In this document: positions 1-7,040 of the stretch, piece after piece | Numbering within the stretch: the first letter of the stretch is position 1 | How the letters are laid out: each line of letters starts with the position of its first letter | Assembly (NCBI GenBank): GCA_964408165.1 | Contig: CAYOYH010000010.1 | Location: 1-20,615 of the forward strand | From: CAYOYH01 sp964408165 | Lineage (GTDB): Bacteria; Patescibacteriota; Saccharimonadia; Saccharimonadales; CAYOYH01 | Direction of reading: 5' to 3' | DNA length: 20,615 bases | Program-made: the position numbers and the translations under genes | Notes under the pieces: model-generated | Told to the model about the DNA's origin: nothing | Databases searched by the model: none | The model's input: the letters and a program-made list of their open reading frames with translations, nothing else

Positions 1-41
1 TTCTTGAAAAGAACATTACCCATTAGCTGTCGAAAAAGACA

Positions 42-80
42 ATGCGGTGCGCTGGTATTAGCAGCGCCTTTTGTCTGCCG
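42..80. repeat. Left copy of a dispersed hairpin repeat
   Basis: Positions 42-55 (ATGCGGTGCGCTGG) are the exact reverse complement of 20500-20513 at the other end of the window. The following CAGCGCC plus T-rich stretch (64-75) also matches the reverse complement of 20551-20578, apart from small differences. The conserved core is a CGCTG...CAGCG stem-loop. It is probably one member of an intergenic repeat family. Two copies at opposite window edges is all that can be seen. Confidence 0.5.
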
Positions 81-100
81 GTAGACGTTCAAGCTTTTCC

Positions 101-132
101 CCAAAGAAAGACACCCCTTTCTGGGGTGTCTT
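101..132 (-). terminator. Rho-independent terminator of the aquaporin gene
   Basis: A perfect 10-bp stem (108-117 with 123-132) encloses a 5-base loop. Read on the minus strand it is followed by a T-rich tail (TTTCTTT). It lies 18 bp past the aquaporin stop codon. Confidence 0.85.
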
Positions 133-150
133 CCAACTAACTTTTTGGTT

Positions 151-780
151 TTAAAGACTATTTTTTGGAGTCAAAAAATAGGCAAACGCTTTCATACCTA
201 GTATCAACCCGACTATTGGCCCGAGTACATAGGCCCAGCTGAGTGATTCAATAGATATGGCGACAGCGGGGTTGAGGATTCCGTTTGCTGCTACTGATGC
301 AAACAAAATACCTAGAGTCAACGAACCGCCAATAGCAAAGGCTTGGTCAAACCCTTTTAACTTCCAGTGCACTGCGGCAGCGATACCGAAGCCGAAGATT
401 AGCGCACCCAAGAATTCCGCAAAGAATGTGCGGTAATCACCGGTAGCTGCAACTTGAGCTACAAGAGTTCCGTCTAGCAGCGAATTCATTGCTACCCACG
501 CAGTTAGAGCACCTGCAGCTTGGGCAATGATGTAGCCAGCGGCTGTTGAGAGCTCGATTTTCTTTACACTGAGCAACCCAATGGTTACTGCTGGGTTGAT
601 ATGTGAGCCAGAAATTCTGCCGATGATTAGCACAAAAAGCACTAAAGTAGCACCAGCCACCACAGCTGTTGGTACTCCTGGCAAGTACCCGTTTAACGAA
701 GCCAAAACAGCTAATGCAAGTCCGAAAGTACCTACAAACTCAGCTACCAGAGCCCCTTTATTAATATTATTTATGGACAT
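151..780 (-). CDS. Aquaporin / MIP-family channel
   Basis: A 209-residue, very hydrophobic protein with six predicted membrane spans and the two MIP half-helix motifs: NPA at residues 62-64 (GSHINPAVTIG) and NPA at 170-172 (GILNPAVAIS). MIP channels pass water or small neutral solutes. The Arg that nearly always follows the second NPA (NPAR, part of the ar/R selectivity filter) is Val173 here, so the pore selectivity is probably unusual. The start is set at 780 and not at the in-frame ATG at 792, because that ATG lies inside a strong ribosome-binding site (GGAGGTG, 4 bases before the 780 ATG). A TATTAT box upstream on the minus strand could be the -10, but no good -35 is seen. It is monocistronic, with a terminator downstream. 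Family assignment is firm; substrate is unknown. Confidence 0.93.
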   Translation of the reverse strand: MSINNINKGALVAEFVGTFGLALAVLASLNGYLPGVPTAVVAGATLVLFVLIIGRISGSHINPAVTIGLLSVKKIELSTAAGYIIAQAAGALTAWVAMNSLLDGTLVAQVAATGDYRTFFAEFLGALIFGFGIAAAVHWKLKGFDQAFAIGGSLTLGILFASVAANGILNPAVAISIESLSWAYVLGPIVGLILGMKAFAYFLTPKNSL

Positions 781-829
781 GAACACCTCCATTCCTTATT
801 TGTATAATAAAAATACCACAAAAGTCCGA

Positions 830-1125
830 CTAAAAAAAGCGTTTGTCATGGTCCACACGATGAGCGCCACTTCTGCTTTTAGTTTGTCTTGGTATTCATT
901 GGGTGTCGAATAATCTAGGGATTGATGGGGGCGGTAGTCGTGGTACTTACCAGAGCCAGCTGTCTACGGGGGCTGGCTGATTAGCTAGGTCTTGGGCTAC
1001 TCCACCCCATTGAATACACTCACGCTCTTTAAGTTACCGATGAAGCACTCAACAGGGGGCTTGTCCTTCAGGTATTCTTACTCTAGCCCAGTAGTCCTGG
1101 GATAACCACACCAATCCGAGCTTGG
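830..1125 (-). pseudogene. Relic of an IS3/IS481-type transposase (integrase core C-terminus)
   Basis: No intact gene lies between the aquaporin and the metalloprotease, but four minus-strand fragments in shifted frames join into the end of an rve-type transposase. About 1070-1125 gives ..DYWARVRIP; 1028-1072 gives LKDKPPVECFIGNLK; 947-1028 gives ERECIQWGGVAQDLANQ followed by PAPVDSWLW; and 830-945 gives YHDYRPHQSLDYSTPNEY and continues to a TAG stop. The RPHQSL-Y-TPNEY signature is typical of IS3/IS481 transposases. At least three frameshifts and the missing N-terminal and DDE regions show a dead remnant. Sequence from 1126 to about 1228 could be further decayed transposase but is not readable. 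No terminal inverted repeats were found. Confidence 0.8.
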
Positions 1126-1228
1126 GTGCCTGTCCCTACAAGTCGTATACGCCTCCCTGTCTAGAAATTAGTACTATTTTAGAAGTGGCGCTTGTCTATC
1201 GTGAGCCTGGACAGCGCGCTTGCAAAAA

Positions 1229-1257
1229 TTGACAAACATTCGGTATTATGAGAGAAT
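1229..1257 (+). promoter_or_regulatory. Promoter of the metalloprotease gene
   Basis: A perfect -35 TTGACA (1229-1234), a 17-bp spacer ending in an extended -10 (TGa), then GAGAAT (1252-1257, 4 of 6 matches). The expected start of transcription, near 1264, precedes the AGGAG ribosome-binding site (1271-1275). Confidence 0.6.
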
Positions 1258-1278
1258 AGTAGCGGAAAAGAGGAGTTT

Positions 1279-2130
1279 ATGCCATTTATTAAGAGGTTTT
1301 TACCAGGCGTTGTTGTCGCTAGCATTGTAGTAGTACTTAGCTTGTGGTCAAATTCACTGGTCAATTCATCTGTTGTTGAGCTAAATTTCATGCCCCCGAG
1401 GCATGCTGTGTCGGCTGAACCTAGTTCTGTTAACGACACTTCTGTTGACTATACCTTTGCCAGCACTGAAAGAGTCACCTCTCAGCTAATAACCAGCAAT
1501 CCGACATCTTTCTCTAACCGGAGCTTTAGTTGGACGACAGCCAATGCCCAGGAACTTCCAAATATGAAAAAGCTAATTAGCTATGAACTCGAAAACTATT
1601 CCGATTCTTTCCTGGACGCCATTGGCGTGCGACGAATAATACTTGTCGACAATATAGTGAATAGGGCCAATCAGCCGATGCTTGGCTTTGCCGATCCACT
1701 TAGAGGTGACATTTATCTAAATACCGTAGAAGTCGTGGGTGAGTTTTCTAGAGCTATAACAGCCGAACAAACTCTTCATCATGAGCTAGCCCACCTCCTC
1801 GCCTATACAAAGTATAGCTACTGGTTCGACAGAGACAGTGGGTGGCGGGAGTTTAGCCAGAATCATGTCTATGGCGTGATTAGCGGCAACAGCGAATTTT
1901 TTCCAAAAAATGGGTTTGTTAGTCGCTACAGTATGACTTCGCCCAGCGAGGACTTCGCTGAAGTCTTCAGCCTGATGTATACAAATCACTTCATGGCACT
2001 GCTTAAAGAGGAGTCTAAGAACAGCTACTCGCTAAGCAAGAAGGTTCGGTTTGTGTACGAAGTTATTTCCTATGCGGATCTGGCTCAGTGTCGGGCGACT
2101 TTTCAGATTTTCGATCAAGTATGCGATTAA
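1279..2130 (+). CDS. Membrane-anchored or secreted zinc metalloprotease (HELAH)
   Basis: 283 residues. Residues 7-25 form an N-terminal hydrophobic segment (signal anchor or signal peptide), followed by a polar linker of about 70 residues and a C-terminal catalytic domain. The zinc-binding motif HExxH is H168-E169-L170-A171-H172 in TLHHELAHLLAY. Downstream, SPSEDFAEVF (E224-D225...E228) fits the third-ligand Glu region of gluzincins such as the anthrax lethal-factor-like (ATLF) group. I infer a peptidase acting outside the membrane; the substrate is unknown, though the neighbouring surface proteins are candidates. It starts at ATG 1279 behind an AGGAG site. It converges on the minus-strand surface block and overlaps the 3' end of the Ig/PKD gene by 68 bp, with no terminator visible between them. 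Motif-level assignment is good; the exact family is not certain. Confidence 0.8.
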   Translation: MPFIKRFLPGVVVASIVVVLSLWSNSLVNSSVVELNFMPPRHAVSAEPSSVNDTSVDYTFASTERVTSQLITSNPTSFSNRSFSWTTANAQELPNMKKLISYELENYSDSFLDAIGVRRIILVDNIVNRANQPMLGFADPLRGDIYLNTVEVVGEFSRAITAEQTLHHELAHLLAYTKYSYWFDRDSGWREFSQNHVYGVISGNSEFFPKNGFVSRYSMTSPSEDFAEVFSLMYTNHFMALLKEESKNSYSLSKKVRFVYEVISYADLAQCRATFQIFDQVCD

Positions 2131-3511
2131 TTGTTTGAGTCAGAGATTTGTTTTCTTCTTCCTGATTTTTAATGTAGTAGGTCAGTGCCGCAACTAAACT
2201 TACTAGCGTGGCGATGGTAATAATTATCGCCCATGGTGTTTGCTGGAAATCTTTAGTCACCGAAACCGAGAAGTAGTGAGTGTTTTGACAACCACGAGAA
2301 TCTTCAATAGTAATACTGCCATTGTGTTGACCGATGTCTTTGTAGACATGATGATAGGCGATGTCTTTGTCTCGGTGTAGAGTAATATTTTCAATATTGC
2401 CATCTCCCCAGTCTAGTAGAACTTGATATGGGGGCTGCCCAGACAGAAGATCTATTTTCAGGTTGACTCCGTCGTTGCGTCGTAAGCCCCAGAACCGATA
2501 ATCTTCCAGTTTGAACAATGGCCTGCAAGAAGCTACATCTCCACTAAAAAATATCAAAACCGATTCTGAGAATTCGGTACAGGTGTCGTCGATGCAAGCG
2601 CGGGTAGTTAGCGAATTCTGGGAATCGGTCATATTGAAAATGAAATTCCAATCGCCGAGCGGGTTGGAGAAAGCTGAGCCAATCAGCCTGTCGCCAGCGA
2701 AGAGCTCTATTTGGGTATTGGCGGGACCAATGCCGCTAATAGTAATCTGCTTAGAGCTAGAAAGGCTGCGGTCTTTAGGGCTAGTAATCCGAGGAGTAGT
2801 TAATTCACTAGGGTAGAGATTGCCTTGGTCTCCCCTGAAGCGCTGTGCAGTTCTAAAAATGTATGTATCAGATTCTTCACTAAGTTGACCGTTGACTTCA
2901 GCGATTACCGTATAGGTATGCGTACCGAGTGCGTAGAGTGAGGTGTCGGCGATAATCCACCAGTTGCCGAGTTCGTTGGCCGTATCCACCAGGGTGAAGT
3001 TGTTGTTGATGTTCAGATTCACGCGAGCGTTCGGGCAGGTGAAGCCTCTGAAAATCAGGTGGTCGCCAATAACAACCGGGTCTTTGTCGTGGTATACGGT
3101 TGGTGGCAAAAATACACTCAGGAAATTATCTTCATGCGCCTTCAAAGAAGTAGTAAACTGCGCAGTAGAAGAAATGTTCTGGAACCTGTCTTCCTGGAAG
3201 ATTTGGATTCTGGTAAGCCCATGCCCTTGTGATCCAATGAGCCTGGAGAAATAACCGAAGTTATTCGCTACCACAGCACCAATCGGCGTGTTGTTGTCGA
3301 ATATAGTTACGAATGCGCTTGGCGACGCGCAACCGCTAATCTCCAGAGTGCCTTCGGGGACGGTCAGCCTAATCGGTTCACCAGTAGCTTCAGTCGGGAC
3401 GCCGCTTGGGACTGTGGTTGTCCCATCGTCTGCGGATACTAAATCGCTGGCAATTGTTAGCGACACCAGTAATCCTGTGATTAAAATCAGCCTAATTATC
3501 GGGTTTTTCAA
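2063..3511 (-). CDS. Secreted Ig-like/PKD-domain surface protein with C-terminal membrane anchor
   Basis: 482 residues. There is an N-terminal signal peptide (about 1-27), then three bacterial Ig-like beta-sandwich units marked by recurring G-x-W/Y turns (NNFGYFSRL, NELGNWWII, NPLGDWNFIF) and a PKD-like unit (LDWGDGNIENITL ... HHVYKDIGQHNGSITIEDSRGC). A single membrane span follows near residues 428-446 (WAIIITIATLVSLVAALTYYI) with a short charged cytoplasmic tail. This is the layout of an adhesive stalk, and no enzyme motif is seen. The start is a TTG at 3509-3511; an in-frame stop lies a little upstream and no ATG precedes the signal peptide. It follows the 309-residue DUF916-like gene by 58 bp without a clear terminator, so it is likely co-transcribed with it. 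It takes the position that wall-anchored proteins occupy in Firmicutes WxL loci. Confidence 0.75.
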   Translation of the reverse strand: MKNPIIRLILITGLLVSLTIASDLVSADDGTTTVPSGVPTEATGEPIRLTVPEGTLEISGCASPSAFVTIFDNNTPIGAVVANNFGYFSRLIGSQGHGLTRIQIFQEDRFQNISSTAQFTTSLKAHEDNFLSVFLPPTVYHDKDPVVIGDHLIFRGFTCPNARVNLNINNNFTLVDTANELGNWWIIADTSLYALGTHTYTVIAEVNGQLSEESDTYIFRTAQRFRGDQGNLYPSELTTPRITSPKDRSLSSSKQITISGIGPANTQIELFAGDRLIGSAFSNPLGDWNFIFNMTDSQNSLTTRACIDDTCTEFSESVLIFFSGDVASCRPLFKLEDYRFWGLRRNDGVNLKIDLLSGQPPYQVLLDWGDGNIENITLHRDKDIAYHHVYKDIGQHNGSITIEDSRGCQNTHYFSVSVTKDFQQTPWAIIITIATLVSLVAALTYYIKNQEEENKSLTQTINRILDRKSEKSPDTEPDPHRK

Positions 3512-3569
3512 ATCACCACTACCTGTTTTCGTTTATACGATTTCTCCTAGGGGGAGAGCTGTTCGAAGA

Positions 3570-4499
3570 CTATTTACCTGAGAGAGCTTTGCCAGCTCTG
3601 GACAGACGCCCGCGGTATCTAATTCCTAGGTACACTAGCAGTATAGCACCTAGCGTCAGTGGTACGATTACTTTGTAGGGAAAGACCGTGAACGAAGTAG
3701 TGTCAGTTAGTATGACGTTGTCGGAACCGTAGACCATTGTTAAGTCAGCCGTGTAGTGTCCAACGGTGAAGCCACCTGGAGCCCATTCGTTAACAAGTTT
3801 TCTAGTTGAGTTAGGGAGTACGTTTCTTTCATCTAAATCGATCGTAGCTACTACGTTGCCGAACATGTTTTTGATTTCGATAGTTCCGCTAGGCTTAAAG
3901 TGAACATTGCCGTTATTTGTGACACGGGTTTCTAGCAGGATAGGGCCTTTCTCCCAGAAGGAATCGGTGGTGAAACTGGAGATTTCGGCGGATTCTACGA
4001 TGTCACCAGACACACTTACTAAGATGAGTGGTCCGATCTCTTGGCTAACTACCGCACCCGAACCGTCAATGTCGATCGGGTTGGTCTGAACGATTACTGA
4101 ACCAAGATGACTGCCGGGTTCGGCGTCAAAGGGCAGGTTAATTGTGAAATCAAAAACCTGGGAACCTCGCGCTGGTACGGCAACTTCGGCTGGACTAACT
4201 GTAGTCCAGTGAGCTAGCGAGTGTGGTTCGCCTTCTTGGATAAGATTAATGCCACCTTCTTCGCCTCTGGGTGTGAAGTTCTTTGGTGTGGCGCTAAGAG
4301 TTAGCTCTATATCGGTACCGTTAACGATTTTGAAGCTTTCGGTTACTGAGTCGCCGGGGTCGGCGCTTACTTCAAAGACTTGCGGGCTGACACTTAATGC
4401 TATAGTGCCTGTTTCCTGTTGTGCTTGTGAGAATCCAGTAAAAACTGCCATAGCCGACAACATTATACCCGCTACCATAAAATGTAATTTGTATTTCAT
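3570..4499 (-). CDS. DUF916-like (WxL-interacting-protein-like) membrane protein, module B
   Basis: 309 residues. A signal peptide ends near ..FSQAQQ (about 1-27). Two beta-sandwich domains follow (about 30-155 and 160-275), then a membrane span (about 280-298) and a short basic tail. The first domain starts with the DUF916-type pattern (IALSVSPQVFEVSADPGDSV...FKIVNGTD) and holds P-DAEPGSHLGSVIV. The second has NNGNVHFKPSGTIEIKN and NVLPNSTRKL. Those motifs recur in the 372-residue protein at 5922-7040 (TGNVHILPSATIKLYN, LVLPGTIKSF), so the two are paralogues. In Firmicutes, DUF916 proteins bind WxL-domain surface proteins at the membrane; a similar partner role for the 351-residue neighbour is inferred. 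A strong GGAGG ribosome-binding site precedes ATG 4499, and a promoter lies at 4529-4557. Confidence 0.78.
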   Translation of the reverse strand: MKYKLHFMVAGIMLSAMAVFTGFSQAQQETGTIALSVSPQVFEVSADPGDSVTESFKIVNGTDIELTLSATPKNFTPRGEEGGINLIQEGEPHSLAHWTTVSPAEVAVPARGSQVFDFTINLPFDAEPGSHLGSVIVQTNPIDIDGSGAVVSQEIGPLILVSVSGDIVESAEISSFTTDSFWEKGPILLETRVTNNGNVHFKPSGTIEIKNMFGNVVATIDLDERNVLPNSTRKLVNEWAPGGFTVGHYTADLTMVYGSDNVILTDTTSFTVFPYKVIVPLTLGAILLVYLGIRYRGRLSRAGKALSGK

Positions 4500-4528
4500 C
4501 TACTCCTCCAAAATTGATGTTGTAATAT

Positions 4529-4557
4529 AGTTTAACTGTTTGACTTGCACTTCTCAA
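4529..4557 (-). promoter_or_regulatory. Promoter of the 309-residue DUF916-like gene
   Basis: On the minus strand: -35 TTGAGA (4552-4557, 5 of 6), a 17-bp spacer, and -10 TAAACT (4529-4534, 4 of 6). TATATT just downstream is an alternative -10 but lacks a -35 at a suitable distance. Confidence 0.5.
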
Positions 4558-4627
4558 GCCTTTCTTTGCCCTGATTACTTGTTGATTGAAATCCCAGGTA
4601 GTTCCTAGAGCTAGGACAGACAATTGG

Positions 4628-4718
4628 CATTCGTCATTCAACTCTTAGCATTTAGCATCTAACTTTCCTTACTCTAACTTCAGTATCCGCTCTCTATTTT
4701 TTCCCCATTCTAACTTCT
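4628..4718. repeat. Heptad array III (13 units of 7 bp)
   Basis: Thirteen in-phase 7-bp units fill the space behind the 351-residue gene, e.g. CATTCGT/CATTCAA, CTCTTAG/CATTTAG, CCATTCT/AACTTCT. On the minus strand it begins TAGAAGT TAGAATG, and the first TAG is the stop codon of the 351-residue gene. Units are of the same type as those at 13747, 15915 and 20307. No terminator hairpin is seen in this gap. Confidence 0.7.
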
Positions 4719-5772
4719 AATATGTAGCCACCACGGTGTAGATTATAGTAGTGCTGTAAGTACCAGCCGGAGTGTCGGTAGCAATACCTACTTGCTGACC
4801 AACACGAACTGTCTCTGAACCAGCTGTAGCTGCTGCATTAGTCATCACTTGTTCGTTCAGAGTAGTGAAGCCAGCCCAGGTGTTAGCGGTAAATTGTGTA
4901 AGATCAGTATCTTCAGTAGTGTAACCCCACGCCTCGGTGCCAGCTGCTGGGAAAGAGGTTGGTATAGCGTTGGTGCCGGTGTGGTTGGTAATGGCATTGG
5001 CGCCTGCGTTCGTAAGTGCAGCCGTGTGCCGTAGGTACACGTTATACCCACCAGCGGCATTGGTCGTTACGGTTAAATCATGCGCTGAGATACCGTTGGC
5101 GGAAGTTGTCACCGCCGTTCCGAAGTCAATTCCAGTGGCGCTAGACAAAATAGAAGTAGTGGTACCGTTTATTAGCTGGCCAGATGCAACAGCATTGACT
5201 ACGAAGGTCAGTGTTGGCTCAATAGTTAGCGAAACCAGCGTCCCGTCTTTATAGGCAAAAGCCATGGTTACGGTGTCAACTTCGTTACCGTTAGTACAAG
5301 CAACATCACTGTAGGTAGTCATTAGGCCGTAGTAAGTTTGATCAGTGGTGCCGTTAGTCACAGCTCCCCAGACGATGTTACCGTTAGCAGTCGGGGTTTG
5401 ACCAGTGACAAAGGAAGCACTCAGTGTGCCGTTGGTAGTGTTTTGCACTGTCCAGTTGGCCGCCGTAATTAGCGTAGAGGAATCTAGAGTTGAATTAGTG
5501 GTAACAATGCCGGTTGGTACCGTGCCCAATCCGTTAGCTTGACTATTTAGTACAACCTCCATACATCGAATAGTTGTGGCGGTAGTGAAGCCAGAGGCTG
5601 TGATCGTATAGGTTGATGTTGTAGCGGTGCGGGGGTCGCTAAGTTCTATCGACGCCGAGGTCAGTGTTGCCGCTGAAACCGAGAGTATGTTACCAAAAAT
5701 CATCATAGCTGTAGCCACAACAACCACCGTTTGAAGCAGGCGTTTTCTTACTAATGTTAGGGGTCTATCCAT
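4717..5772 (-). CDS. Secreted beta-sandwich surface protein with WxL-like C-terminal domain, module B
   Basis: 351 residues, rich in Thr, Ala and Asn. A signal peptide (about 1-34, ending ..LSVSAA) leads into an N-terminal domain (about 35-195, with SASIELSDPRTATTSTYTI). The C-terminal domain (about 200-351) has GIDFGTAV, LTVTTNAAGGYNVYLR and GYTTEDTDLT, and ends TPAGTYSTTIIYTVVATY. The same order of motifs closes the giant protein (TLTTSTNAYNGYIIRA, GYTSNDSLI, EPGNYRTTIIFTVTAVY). The fold order resembles WxL domains, which end in a similar strand, but no Trp-x-Leu motif is seen. I infer a cell-surface protein held by the DUF916-like partner encoded downstream. The start is ATG 5772 with AAGGAG 7 bases before it; the A-rich leader begins at the 5857-5885 promoter. 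Confidence 0.75.
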   Translation of the reverse strand: MDRPLTLVRKRLLQTVVVVATAMMIFGNILSVSAATLTSASIELSDPRTATTSTYTITASGFTTATTIRCMEVVLNSQANGLGTVPTGIVTTNSTLDSSTLITAANWTVQNTTNGTLSASFVTGQTPTANGNIVWGAVTNGTTDQTYYGLMTTYSDVACTNGNEVDTVTMAFAYKDGTLVSLTIEPTLTFVVNAVASGQLINGTTTSILSSATGIDFGTAVTTSANGISAHDLTVTTNAAGGYNVYLRHTAALTNAGANAITNHTGTNAIPTSFPAAGTEAWGYTTEDTDLTQFTANTWAGFTTLNEQVMTNAAATAGSETVRVGQQVGIATDTPAGTYSTTIIYTVVATY

Positions 5773-5856
5773 AGGGTTACTCCTTGTTTGTTTTTATTGT
5801 TTTTTGTTCTGCACCACCCAATACTGTTACTTCAGAGAGGGCTAAAGCATGAGTAA

Positions 5857-5885
5857 TTTATAACATACCCAGAGCGCTTACTCAA
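5857..5885 (-). promoter_or_regulatory. Promoter of the 351-residue surface protein gene
   Basis: On the minus strand: -35 TTGAGT (5880-5885), a 17-bp spacer ending in TGt (extended -10), and -10 TATAAA (5857-5862). The inferred leader of about 78 bases is A-rich just before the AAGGAG site, which suggests an open, well-translated mRNA. It separates module B from module A. Confidence 0.65.
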
Positions 5886-5921
5886 CATCGCTGTTGGCGA
5901 GGATGTGGATAACCTTGATTG

Positions 5922-7040
5922 TTAACGAACGATTATTTGTTTCTTCTTGGAGCTGTCTTTTGGCGGTAATTTCGATTTCTGTCGTGGTTGGCGTGGCGAA
6001 GCAGGGCTTAATAAATCATCAATTTTCGACGAACTCATCGAGAGACGAGCTAAGTCCTCGGGCTTATTTTCTGATCGCCGCCGAGCTTTTCTGGCGTTTG
6101 CGTACTGATTGCCGGGTTCACGAAGCTTCCTTAATGCCATTTTTGCGGGCTTGCGGACTGCTAGCATCACTAGTCCTAGGCTTAGTAAAAACATCGATGT
6201 ACTAAAAAGTAAGCTCGGTGCATCGGGCATAAGTATGGTAGTTCCGCTACTGAGCGAAACTTGCTGCGTGGGGGTGCCGTAACTGATGTCAACTACGATT
6301 TCGTGAATACCGATATGTCCGTCATTAGACCAGTTAGCGGTGAAGCTTTTAATAGTACCGGGCAGAACTAGCTGAGCCGGTATCTGGGTGCGCTGGACAA
6401 GTTCATTGTGCCTGTTGTACAGCTTGATGGTTGCCGAAGGCAGAATGTGCACATTTCCAGTGTTTGAAATTTCAAATTCTAGAGTTTGGTTGTCTCCAAA
6501 AACGAAGAAGGGCAGGGTAAGCTCGCTGATACTGGCGTCTTCGACAATCAAGCCAGCAACGGTTATTAGAGCCAGCGAAGACAGGACTGGCGTAACTACT
6601 GGGCCCAAAGAAGCCTGCTGAGCAACACTAGTTGTAGTAAAAGTAATCAAAGAATAATGACCGCCCGGGCTGGCGTCTGGCGGAACCAAAAACTGTACAT
6701 CTACTTCGCGAACTTCACCGGCATTTAAAAGGAGTTGTCTTTCTTTGTCTAACAGCCAAGTTGAGGCGTCAGTGTCTCGGCGCTTTTCTTGATCGATTTT
6801 TGGATCGTTGGGGATTAGCGACTGCGAGTCAACCTCTACGCTAACCGGTTGGTCGGAGATGTTTTGGATTGATATGCTCGTTGATACTGTAGTTCCAGGC
6901 TCAGCAAATAAATCAATAATCGCCGGCACAATAGCCAGCCCGAGCTCATTTTTAGTCTCACTGGCACTGGCGCTGAGTGGCAACATAGCTCCTGCTAGCA
7001 GGCCGATGAAAATTGGTAAAATCAATAGTTTATTTAGCAT
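5922..7040 (-). CDS. DUF916-like membrane protein with long basic tail, module A
   Basis: 372 residues. Signal peptide about 1-26 (..LSASASE). A DUF916-like domain follows at about 30-150 (LGLAIVPAIIDLFAEPGTTV, PPDASPGGHYSLITF), then a second beta-sandwich at about 160-270 (TGNVHILPSATIKLYN) and a membrane span at about 279-296. The cytoplasmic tail of about 75 residues is rich in Lys, Arg and Ser; its paralogue at 3570-4499 has only a short tail. The start is ATG 7038-7040, which shares its A with the TGA stop of the giant gene (TGATG); a TTG one codon earlier is less likely. With no Shine-Dalgarno sequence, translation is probably coupled to the giant gene, implying a matched pair. I infer that it holds the giant protein through the giant's C-terminal domain. 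Confidence 0.8.
   Translation of the reverse strand: MLNKLLILPIFIGLLAGAMLPLSASASETKNELGLAIVPAIIDLFAEPGTTVSTSISIQNISDQPVSVEVDSQSLIPNDPKIDQEKRRDTDASTWLLDKERQLLLNAGEVREVDVQFLVPPDASPGGHYSLITFTTTSVAQQASLGPVVTPVLSSLALITVAGLIVEDASISELTLPFFVFGDNQTLEFEISNTGNVHILPSATIKLYNRHNELVQRTQIPAQLVLPGTIKSFTANWSNDGHIGIHEIVVDISYGTPTQQVSLSSGTTILMPDAPSLLFSTSMFLLSLGLVMLAVRKPAKMALRKLREPGNQYANARKARRRSENKPEDLARLSMSSSKIDDLLSPASPRQPRQKSKLPPKDSSKKKQIIVR

Noticed and set aside
781..792. Aquaporin start at the upstream in-frame ATG (792)
   Set aside because: The ATG is part of the GGAGGTG ribosome-binding site that serves ATG 780.
951..980. AGCCAGC/GCTGGCT hairpin as a terminator
   Set aside because: No T run follows on either strand and it lies in the transposase relic.
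3512..3569. Terminator between the 309-residue and 482-residue genes
   Set aside because: The TCTCC/GGAGA stem is only 5 bp and is not followed by a T run on the minus strand.
5881..5921. Terminator between modules A and B
   Set aside because: Only short interrupted stems with no T tail are present; the region is better explained by the -35 of the module B promoter.
5894..6205. 103-codon plus-strand reading frame
   Set aside because: Mostly antisense to the basic tail of the DUF916-like protein; no start signals.
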